Shown one piece after another: positions 35,201 to 45,054 of a DNA stretch of 64,000 bases. The translations under genes and the position numbers were made by a program. The notes beneath the pieces are model-generated. The model was not told where the DNA came from. It made no database searches and saw only the letters and a program-made list of their open reading frames with translations. Positions within the stretch are counted from its first letter, which is position 1. Every line of letters starts with the position of its first letter. Source of the stretch: Halicephalobus mephisto (lineage: Eukaryota; Nematoda; Chromadorea; Rhabditida; Panagrolaimidae); contig SWDT01000049.1 in NCBI GenBank assembly GCA_009193035.1, forward strand, positions 1-64,000, given 5' to 3'.

Positions 35201-36268
35201 CGCATGTGGTAGTCAGTATCTGTTTTGTGATACGAGAACCTCCTACGCCCACTGCGTCTCGAAAGTGAAGATGAGCGGTCTTTGCATGGGATTCGAGGGT
35301 CTTGATGTCTGTTACAACGGAATCTGCTACAATGGTCGTTGTGTTCCTGGTGCTTTCGGAGGAAACACAAGACCCCCAGCTACTCCTGCTCCTACAGTAC
35401 AAATCACAAGAGCTCCAGTACAAATCACAAGGGCTCCAGTACGTCAGGTAAATTTTTTCTTTTTTAAGGGAAATTCATCGGTTGAAGGTTGGTCTGATCC
35501 CGTTTGAGTTTTTAACGTGTGGATGGTTTGTTAATTGGTCTTATAGCCAAGTCAACCAAGAACATTTGCTCAAACATTCAGAAGAACCGTAGGAGCGGCT
35601 GTTAGAAGACCTATGACTCCAGCTAGACGACCTGCAGCGGCTGTTAGAAGACCTATGACTCCAGCTAGACGACCTGCAGCGGCTGTTAGAAGATCTATGA
35701 CTTCAGCAAGACGACCTGCAGCGGCTGTACGTAGAGCTCCAGTAAGAGGCCGAGCACGACCACAGGTTCGAAGAAGTTGTCCAAGGCTAAAACCATCCGT
35801 TTCGATGTCTTATTTTTCTTTATCTTGTGAATCTAATTTTCCATTTGCAACTAACTTGTCATTGTCCTTCTTTGATTCTCGTAGATCTTTGATTTTTCGT
35901 TACAGACCACAGCAAGATCCCTGATCGCTCGTAGAACTTCTCGAAGATTCTTGAACAGAGTAATGCCCACTCAAAACTGCTTCAACGACGACCCCTGCTG
36001 TGCCATCTGGGCTTCTCGCAACGAATGCCGTATGAACACCAACTACATGTCCAGGTACTGTAAGAGATCCTGTGGTTACTGCAGATCCAACCAACCAAAT
36101 AGAAGAGGCTGCTTCGATCGACACACATCTTGTCCTTATCTCCGGTCTCAAGGCGAATGCACCAGAAGACGTCAATGGATGGCCGAAAACTGCCGCGCCA
36201 GCTGTGGATGGTGTAACATTTCCCCCAGTCGACTCTGTGTCAGTGTAGCCAGGTTTTCTAGAATGTAA
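32268..36268 (+). CDS. Secreted tyrosinase with C-terminal ShK domains
   Basis: This type-3 copper phenol oxidase probably acts in cuticle or eggshell tanning. Four exons, 32268-32364, 34096-35447, 35547-35765 and 35906-36268, join in phase and give 676 residues. Exon 1 encodes only the signal peptide ([20 protein letters not shown]) and a few residues; a TTTTAG acceptor lies 14 nt before the ATG. CuA histidines are seen in [27 protein letters not shown] and MPYWDS; CuB histidines in [21 protein letters not shown] and [19 protein letters not shown] Pro/Arg/Ala linker has three copies of a 14-residue repeat ([14 protein letters not shown]). Two ShK domains follow: [17 protein letters not shown] to CKRSCGYC, and [17 protein letters not shown] to CRASCGWC. 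This is the nematode TYR architecture. Intron 1 is 1.7 kb of repeats. Confidence 0.93.
32430..32620. repeat. Direct repeat in tyrosinase intron 1
   Basis: Two copies, about 140 bp apart, of a module with TTGGTCCCGAA, AATATCCTGAGGACCAA and GTACGATTTAGC-type words. GGTCC and GGACC form short inverted pairs within each copy. Confidence 0.75.
33290..33760. repeat. Copies of the 93-95-bp AAGCGAATC/CGTCATGATT satellite
   Basis: Degenerate tandem units in tyrosinase intron 1 with TAAGCGAATCTGTCATGATT, AGATATTTCGAAATAAGAG and CAATTTCACTTTTATTTT. They are related to arrays at 42840-44030 and 49600-50140. Confidence 0.75.
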
Positions 36269-37284
36269 AAACTGCCATTACTGTATATTACAAAACATCA
36301 TTTTTTGTAAAAACTAATCTTTCAAAAAAAACTTATAGAAAAAATAAAATTATTTCAAAGTTCTTTATTAATACACAATTACAGTATTCACTATATCTGC
36401 AAATTGTTGTTCTTCATTGATAGTTTATTTTGAAGATGATTCAAATTTTAAAATTTTGATGAAATTATAAATTTACGAAAGAATTTAGAACGAATATATT
36501 TAACAAAAAATTTGGATTTTTATTTTCCTACTTTTTAAATGTTCGATTTTTGGACTTTTTTTACAATTTTCACATATTGAAATTATTTCGAAATAAATAA
36601 TTAATATTATTTAAAAATTTAATTATTTAGTTGAAATAATTTTGCATCTATTGAATTCGAATTTTTGATTTTTTCTAATTTTAATTTTTTTAATTTTTTT
36701 AATTTTTTTAATTTTTTAAAAAATTCTGTTTTTTTATTTTTTTTCCCGAATATTAATGTTTTCTGAAAACTTTTATAAAATTTCTAACATATTTAGTGAT
36801 TTTTAAAAATAAAAAATAACTTATAAAAAAATTATAAAATTATTTATAAAAAAATAAAAAATTATAAAATTACTGATTTTGTTGATCGTAATTTTTTAAA
36901 ATTTATTCATATTTAAATTTTTATAAAAAAATAATTGAAAAATTAAAAAATCAATTTCAAATTTGAGGATTTTATTTTGGTTTTTTATACTTATCGTATT
37001 TTTTGTAAAAATTGTTCCAAATATATCTTGAAGAAATAATTGTTGTATTTTAATTTTCAAATTAATTTCAATAAAAAAATTAAAAATTTCCCTATCGGAT
37101 TATCAGGTCTGTCTTGTAATCGAATGAGGTTTGTTTTGATCAAAAAAGAAAAACTGTCCCAATTTGTTGACCTTGTTTTTCGTCCAAAACTGCAATTGAT
37201 TTTTTTTGACTGATTGGAAGGGCGATAACGCCACCAATCCAGAAAGCCTGCTAACAGTCTTAACAAAGATTCATCGATCGTGTT

Positions 37285-37675
37285 GTACAGTAGAACTTGG
37301 ATATAAGATACCCCTGATATAACATATTTTACGTTATAGCATACGATCTGAGTGAATGGTTTTGGTTAGTCTGCCTTCAAATTTACTTCTGCTATGATAT
37401 ATCCTTTCTTATAACATATGCTTTGGCTGGTCTCAAGGAGGTATCTCATATCCAAGTTCTTCTGTATATCTTTTCTTATAAAATACGCTTTACCCGGTCC
37501 CAAGGGGATATCTTAAATCCAAGTTCTACTCTATATCCTTTCTTATAACATACTCCTGGCCGGTTTCCAAGGGAATATCTTAAATCCAAGTTCTACTCTA
37601 TATCCTTTCTTATAACATACTCCTTGGCCCGGTCCCAAGGGAATATCTCATATCCATGTTCGACTGTATTTGTAT
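37285..37675. repeat. 67-bp-type minisatellite with end module
   Basis: It begins with an end module (CAGTAGAACTTGGATATAAG, then TTAGTCTGCCTTCAAATTTAC) and continues as four to five units with TATCCTTTCTTATAACATA, CCCGGTCCCAAGG and ATCCAAGTTCTACTC. The reverse complement of the whole arrangement occurs at 48385-48835. Confidence 0.85.
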
Positions 37676-37698
37676 ATCTTAGCGTGTTTGTAATCATA

Positions 37699-37720
37699 AG
37701 TTTAATTACTCAAGTTTAAG
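37699..37720 (+). other. SL1-like sequence in the acid phosphatase leader
   Basis: GTTTAATTACTCAAGTTTAAG differs from SL1 at three of 22 positions (first base, one C to T, one G to A). It lies 37 nt upstream of the phosphatase ATG, where a trans-spliced leader would sit in an mRNA. It could be a relic of a reverse-transcribed, trans-spliced transcript, or chance in AT-rich DNA. Confidence 0.45.
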
Positions 37721-37757
37721 ATTAGAATAAATCGGAGAAGATACAACATTTCGAAGA

Positions 37758-40700
37758 ATGACGAAAACTGCTTTACTTTTTGTTTTTTTCTTTTTTCAAT
37801 CAACTTCAGGAGGAAAACCTATTTATGATTCTCCAGAAGATGAATTAGTCTTCCTTCAAGCCGTCTGGAGACATGGAGACAGATCTCCAACAAAAACTTT
37901 CAAAACTGATCCATATAAACAAGACTCATGGCCTCAGGGATTCGGACAACTTTCACCTGTTAGTTTTGGTTGAGTTTTATTTTTTAATAAATGTTTTATA
38001 TAATTTTGCATTTTTATGTGAAATTTTTTAATTTAAAAAAATTTACAACACTGTAATCAGATCCGTAGATTCCAAATCTGAAGTCAGAATCAAAATTTGG
38101 CCTCGAGAGTCTTGAATTCTGGAAGTCAACTTTTAATTCTGACTTAAGATTTGAAATCTAAGGATTTTACGCCGTGTTCTAAGTACTTTTAGATATTTTT
38201 AGGGTTATTTTTTATGATAAAAAACTTTGAAATTATGTAAAATGATTTTTAATGAATATTTTTAAAGTTATTTTTTATAATAAAAAACTTTGAAATTGTG
38301 TAAAATGATTTTTAATGGATATTTTTAAGTTTATTTTTTATAATAAAAAAAACTTTGAAATTATGTAAAATGATTTTTAATGGATATTTTTAAAGTTATT
38401 TTTTATGATAAAAAACTTTGAAATTATGTAAAATGATTTTTAATGGATATTTTAGAAAGGAATGGAACAGATGGTTTATCTGGCTAGAAATCGACTAAAA
38501 CCTCGATATATCGACAACCTCAAATTTCTCTCTAAAAATTACCACTCTAAAGAAGTCTACATCAGATCGACAGATGTGAACCGAACTATAGCTTCTGCTT
38601 TTTCCCACAACATTGGGATGTACAGGGATAACGCCAGGAGGGGGATAGATTATCCTGATTGCGATTCTTGCTGGGCTGAGGGATTTGTTCCCATCGCCAT
38701 CCACACCATTCCTGATCACACTGACTACACGTTAAATCCGGATTCAGAATGTCCAAGACAAGACGACTTGATGGATTTAGTCTTCGACGGACCTCAATAT
38801 CAAGAGTACTTTGAAAACAGAAAAAAATTATTCGATTACTTGTCCGAACATGCGGGACAGTCCATAGAGCCTTCTAACATCGATATTCTTTATGATGCCC
38901 TTTATATCGAAGTTAGTCTTTTTTGAAAAAATTATTTCATAAAAAATTTCAGATGTTGTACAACAGAACCTGGCCAGATTGGATAAGGAACAAAAAGTGG
39001 GACGGAAAACCAATTTTCGATGTTATAAATGAAACAAATTGCATCATGGAACAATGGGCAAATGGAATCAGTAAGTTATTTTGGAAAATAATCAAAATTA
39101 TTAATTTCGAATCGATTTTAACCGATTTCGAATAAGTTTCAAAAATTTGAATCGAAACTAATTTAAATTTTAAATATTTAATTTAGAAAATTAGAATTTA
39201 AATTAAAAAATTTAAATTTTAAATATTTAATTTCGAAATTTAGAAAATTTAAATTTTAAATATTTAATTTAGAAAATTTAAATTTTAAATATTTAATTTA
39301 GAAAATTTGAATTTTAAAAAAAAAATTTAAAAATCGAAGAAATTTTGTCTAAATAATTCGGAATTTGAAAACTTTAAATTTAATCGAAATAATTTGAAAT
39401 TCGAAAATTGAAGGATTCAGATTTATGATTTATTTAAAATTTAGGAAAGTCGAAATTACAGTAATAGTAGATATTTATTTTTAGATCTTGAACCCTATAA
39501 AGGAGTTGATTTTAAGTCAGAAATTCCTAAAATTCGTGGAGGAACTTTATTATGGTCGATAATCGGTCATCTGGAGATGAAAAAACGATGTCTTCTGAAT
39601 CCCGAAAAACACCATTGTCATTACATGAATCAGCTAAAGTACTATGCTTATTCTGCAGTAAGTTCTTTGTTTACAGTAATAATTTGAATTTTTAAATTTT
39701 CTAAATTTTTAAATTTCTTAAATTTTAAAATTTCTTAAATTTTCTAAATTTCTTAAATTTCTTAAATTTCTTAAATTTTTAAATTTTCTAAATTTCTTAA
39801 ATTTTTAAATTTTTAAATATTTTAAATTTTTTAAATTTCTTAAATTTTTTTAATTTCTTGAATTTCTTGAATTTTTAAATTTCTTAAATTTTTAAATTTT
39901 TTAAATTTAGCACGATACGACAATAGCTGCTTTGTTCTCCACTTTGGGATTCAAAAAAACGAACTTTAATCAAGACGGATATCCCAGATACACCAGTTGT
40001 GTTACTGTAGAATTCTGGAGAAGAAAGAACATTGACAGAAACAAATTCTACGTTAAATTTATTTATTGGCCTCTGGATGAGGTGGAAGAGGACGTCACGA
40101 ATGAGATCACTGGCTGTAGCGACCCTTGTCCTCTGGAGAAATTAATCGAGAGATCTCTACCGTACAAAGCTTCTCCTGATCCTGAAACTGTAAGTTCGTT
40201 CTGTATATTGAATTATTTTTTGTCTGTAGGTCTAGTTCTAAATTTGGGAAATAAGTACTTTTAAAATCGAAGATAAATTAACTGCGTAAACGCTCCAGAT
40301 GGATCGATTTGAGAAAACATAAGATTTTCAAACTTGAAATTTACATTTTTAAATCGTTTAATTATAACTTTCAAGTATCGTTTTTGAATTTCTTAATGTG
40401 TAGTTTTTTATTTTCAATTTTGTTTTAAAATACTTCCAACCGAAATTGCCTTAGGGGTCGAATTCCCTCAGGCGTTCTGAAGGAGTTTTTTTTAAAGACA
40501 TTAAATTGATTTTTTGTAACTTTATTGTTTATTCTAGAAAAGTGGTATTCGGTAAATACTGCTAAAAATAAAACTCAATTAACTCCGTAAATGCTCCAGA
40601 TGGATCGATTTGAGAAAACATAAGATTTTCAAACTTGAAATTTATATTTTTAAATCGTTTAATTATAACTTTTAAGTATCGTTTTTGAATCTCTTAGTGT

Positions 40701-41052
40701 GTAGTTTTTTATTTTCAATTTTTTTAAAATACTTCCAACCGAAATTGCCTTAGGGATCGAATTCCCTCAGGCGTTCTGAAGAAGTTTTTTGTTTTATTGT
40801 TAAAGATATATTATATTTGATTTTTTAGTGGTGTAATACCCCCCTTTTTGACTCTATGGGACGAGTTCAACAGCCACAGGAGAAAAATCAAAAACCAGAA
40901 ACAAAAAACGAAGACGAACAACGTAATTTCTGGACTGAAATCGGATCTAACATCAAGTACATTTTTTTTGATTCTTGGGTTAGTAATTATTTTTTTTAAA
41001 TTATTAATTTAAATTATTTCAGACTCCATTTTTCAGTTTGAAAGAAGATTGA
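37758..41052 (+). CDS. Secreted histidine acid phosphatase
   Basis: This is a lysosomal/secreted branch-2 histidine phosphatase. Exons in phase: 37758-37958, 38456-38911, 38953-39070, 39485-39657, 39911-40189, 40829-40978 and 41023-41052, giving 468 residues. A signal peptide is seen (MTKTALLFVFFFFQSTSG). The catalytic RHGDRSP motif sits in VWRHGDRSPTKTF. WPQGFGQLSPKGMEQM, YIRSTDVNRTIASA and the proton-donor motif SAHDTTIAAL follow, in the usual order. Cysteines late in the protein (CSDPCPL, WCNTP) fit the family's disulphides. The C-terminus is uncertain. Splicing from GTTAGT at 40979 to TTATTTCAG gives the short end TPFFSLKED; reading through stops at 40999. Donors of the GTTAGT type are also used after exons 1 and 2. 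C. elegans has many such genes (acp/pho). Confidence 0.9.
39130..39320. repeat. 29-bp tandem in acid phosphatase intron 3
   Basis: Repeats of AAATTTAAATTTTAAATATT and TAATTTAGAA. Intron 4 (39658-39910) is likewise made of AAATTTCTTAAATTTTT words. Confidence 0.65.
40257..40800. repeat. 302-bp repeat dimer in acid phosphatase intron 5
   Basis: Two tandem copies carry AATTAACTCCGTAAATGCTCC, AAACATAAGATTTTCAAACT and TTCCAACCGAAATTGCCTTA. A second dimer in the same orientation lies at 47487-47890 in the intron of the small secreted protein gene. Confidence 0.85.
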
Positions 41053-44000
41053 TTTTTAATTTTTTTAAATTTAAATTTTTTAAATTTTTTTAATTTGAAT
41101 AAATTTTAAATTTTTTTAAAATTGTTTAAAAAATAAATGTTCAAAAATTACAATTTTTATGACAGTAACAAATGCGAACATCATTATTGCTTTTTTAATA
41201 ATTGTTGATTTTAAGAAAAAATTGTATTTTTTTAGATTGTTAATTTTTTAATATTTTTAATTTTTGAACAGAATTAGCAAAATTTGAATTCAGATTCTTC
41301 GATTTTCGAATTGGATTGGTGCAAAATTAAAATTTTTTCGAAATTTCGAAATCGACGATTTCGGTTACGGTTGGGATTTTTGATTTTTAAAAATTTCTGA
41401 TTTTGGAACTTGAATTACTTTTGTTTAAATCCGGATTCCTCAGTTTTCAAATTTATTTAATTTAATTCGAATTCGGACTTTTTAATTTTCGAATTAGTTT
41501 AGCTCAAATTCGGACTTTTTAATTTTCGAATTCGACTTAATTCAATTTGGATTCAGATTCCTCAATTTTCGAAATAGAATTAACTCAGTTGGAATCTGAC
41601 TTTTTTGATTTTTGGATTCAAAAACAATTTTAATTTTTTTTGAAAATTTGTTTTTTTAATGAAATTTATCGATTTACTAAGAAAATCCCTACTATTTAGT
41701 AAAGTTACATTGAATGTCAAAGGTTACAGAACCTTTCGTGACAAAATGTCACGCATTTGTTCTATTTTTTCACGCGGAAGTTACAATATTTGTGTGTAGT
41801 AGTTTGTTATTTCCTTTTCCGCTCGTTTTCGAAAAATAACGACTTTATTTCTGAAAAGTTTTTTATAAAATAAAAATGGAATCTGAATCTCCAAAATAAT
41901 TGCCTCAGGGAATCGTAAAATTCGACCATTTTTTTTTGAAAAATAATTCCGAAATTAAATTTCTGAAATTCCTAATTAGTCAAAATTACTAAAAATTTTT
42001 TAAAATTAAATTTTACAAATATTTTTCAAAAACAAATGACGTCATCGGATGTTTGCAAATGTTCATCGACGAAGTTACATGGATTTCTGAAATTTTTAAA
42101 TTTATTTTTTCCTGTTACCATAGATATTTGTTTTTATCTGAATTTCTCCCCCTCGATGACAGTAGATGTCCCAGAGAATTAATTTACTTTATCCAACTGA
42201 AGATCAAACGTAGGCTTTTGAATTTGTCGTAAAAAAATTTTTTTCGATGGAGATTCCGATAATTCGAACCCTTGGATTTGTGTCGAGATAATGAGTTCCT
42301 ACACAAAAAAGCGTAATTTTTGGTCCCGTAACAATTGCGAAATGGGACAAAATCGTCACATTTTTCGTGAATATTTAACTTTCGTGACGAAGATTGAAAC
42401 TTAATAATGATGAAAATTAAAATTTAATAGTGACTAAAATTGAAACTTAATATAGACTAAAATTAAAACTTAATAGTGACTAAAATTAAAACTTAATAGT
42501 GACTAAAATTAAAACTTAATAGTGACAATTTTCATTTTTTATTGTGCCAAAAGTTATGCTTCTTTTTGTGTGTACTGTAGTGGTTTTCTGGGTCTGTTTT
42601 TTTCCTTTTAAGTGTAGGTGGGATGAAGGATATCCTGAGCTTTGATGTGACCCACGCTTTCCTATAAGATTTTATCGATGAAGTAATTTTTTACACTAGA
42701 TTTACTTTACAGTAAGCATTTTTGCAATAATGATAAACAATAAGGAAAATGATCAGAATTCTTTGGTTTATAAGTAATGTTTTTTAGATTACTTTTTATA
42801 TAAAATTACACTTGAAAATAATCAAACTCAATTATAATTCATTTCGTATCGAGAATTAATTTCAGTGTTAACTTGTTTTGAGAGAAATTCTGCTTGCGCT
42901 AATGGTAAACGAACTCGTCACGATGATTAGCGACTTCGTGACAAGAGTTGATTTCATTATTATTATTGTCTTACTTAATATTTTACTAGCGCTAATAGTA
43001 AGCGAACTCGTCACGATGATTAGCGACTTCGTGACGAGAGTTGATTTCATTATTATTATTGTCTTACTTAATATTTGACTAGCACTAATAGTAAGCGAAC
43101 TCGTCACGATTATTAACAACTTTGTGACGGAAGTTAAAACTTTTAGTTTGTCTTTAACACAAAATTCCATTTGTGCTAATAATAAATAGATTTACTGCAA
43201 TTTTCAAGAGTTTTGTTCTTAGAATTGATTTCATTATTATTTTTTGCTTAATATTCCACTTGTGCTGACAGTAACCGACTTCGTCACAATGATTAGCGAT
43301 TTTACGATGGGGAGTTTATTCGATTTTCTTTTTTAGTTTCTTTTACACAAATTGCATTTACACTTGGGAATAAACGAATACGTCATAATGATCAAGGATT
43401 TCGTTCTGCTTTCTTAATTGTTTTTAGTGTGAAATTGTGTTCGTGATTAGCAGTAAACGAACTCTCCATGACTGTGAGCGACTCCGTAATGAGAATTAAT
43501 TACATTTTTTCTTTAGTGCTTTTTTTGCACTTAACGATGGACAAAGTTGTCTTGATTATTGAAACTTTGTAGCGAAAGTTGACTTCGCCCTACTTTTTTT
43601 GGCTATTTTTAGTATAAAATCCTACATGTACGTGTAATAAGTGAATTTATCAGAATTATTGGGTATTTTGTGATAGGAGTTCAATTCACTTTGATTTTTA
43701 ATTTTGTTTATGTGTAGGATTTCACTTGAGATGGATAATAAGTGAAGTTGTCGTAACTGTTAAGAATTTTTTCTATTTTCAAAGTAAAATTCTACGTGCG
43801 CTTAATAGTGAGCGAATCTATCATGATTACCAAGCATTTCCTAATGGGAGTTCAATTTGCTTTGATTTTTAACTTTGTTTATGTATAGGATTTCACTTGA
43901 GATGGATAATAAGCGAATTTGTCGTAACTGTTAAGAATTTTTTCTATTTTTAATGTAAAATTCTATCTGCGCTTAATAGTGAGCGAACTTATCATGATTA

Positions 44001-45042
44001 CCAAGTATTTCCTGGTAGGAATTCATTTTGCATTTCTTTACAATGAAGAATTCTGATTAAGAACCATTGGTTGGGCATTTTCCAGCATCGGGCGGTGCTT
44101 ATAGTCCCGTATAAGTCCCTGGAACGAGTCAAACTCCGTCTTCCGAATTTGCAACTCCGTGAGTCCCGAGTTTTTCGAATTTAGGTTTTCCTCGTTCCTC
44201 TCCATTGGTCCATTACATGTCTGAAGTTCAAAAATGTGATTAATATTAATTATTTTCCATGTAAATTAAAAAATGAAATTTTTAAAAAGTAATTCGAAAC
44301 CTAGTTAACTCGTCATCTGAAATCCGGAAAATCCGGTCGATGTACGTGTTTCCTTATTTCGGTCACTCGTGGGTGAATTATCCATTTTTGAAAAGATTTC
44401 AAAGGTCTCCGGAAAAATAACAACAATTTTATGTGGGAAGGTTTCCTTCAAAAAAATCCCCTATGGCATTCGTTTTTCAGAATCACAATTTAGAGACCAT
44501 TTAGAACTTTTTAGAAATATTATTTAAAATTTTTAATTTCAAAAAAATTTACATTGAAAAATTTTCTAAAATGTTTATTTTTATATTTTTCAAACTTGAA
44601 TTTAGTGGTTTCAGAATATCCCAGAATTCTAGAATGTTTAAAAATTTCAAAAAAATTTTCAGAATTTTTTAAGATTCGGTGGGAAATTTGGAGATTTTTG
44701 AAAATCTTGTGACAGCTGCTAAACCCATCTTGAACTTTGGGGAATTTATAAATCTTCTGGAATTTAATAGAAAAATTTAAAAAATTTTGAAATTTAGAAA
44801 AATTTAAAAAATTTAGAAAAATTTTAAAAATTTAGAAAATATTAAAAATTTTTAAATTTAGAAAATTTTGAAGAATTTTTGAAAAAACTTTAAAAATTTT
44901 GAAATTTAGAAAAGATTGAAATTTTTTTAATTTTTAAAAAGATGATTTTTGAACGTTTTTATTATTTTTATTTTTTTAAATGATTTTTTTTAAGTTTTGT
45001 TTGATTTCGAGGATGTTTGATTAATATTTTTTAAATTTTTAG
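41053..45042. other. Intergenic region, AT-rich with satellite DNA
   Basis: No gene is seen. A 23-bp tandem (GTGACTAAAATTAAAACTTA) lies at 42405-42530. The satellite at 42840-44030 is listed separately. The remainder is degenerate A/T sequence. The AATTTTTAG acceptor at 45034-45042 precedes the next gene. Confidence 0.6.
42840..44030. repeat. 93-95-bp satellite with an internal palindrome
   Basis: Best-preserved units start near 42910, 43003 and 43096. Each holds CTCGTCACGA, a 12-bp spacer and TCGTGACGAG, which are perfect 10-bp inverted arms, followed by AGTTGATTTCATTATTATTA. Copies decay to about 44030. Related arrays lie at 33290-33760 and 49600-50140. Confidence 0.85.
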
Positions 45043-45054
45043 GTAAACTCAAAA

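Larger units (their letters stand above)
36269..37757. other. AT-rich intergenic region before the acid phosphatase
   Basis: AATAAA near 36345 may be the tyrosinase poly(A) signal. The sequence to 37250 is mostly A/T runs with no convincing gene. A 67-bp array (37285-37675) and an SL1-like sequence (37699-37720) follow. Confidence 0.6.

Noticed and set aside
37057..37266. 69-codon minus-strand frame before the acid phosphatase
   Set aside because: No ATG-acceptor context, no recognisable motif and AT-rich composition at its end; not separable from chance.
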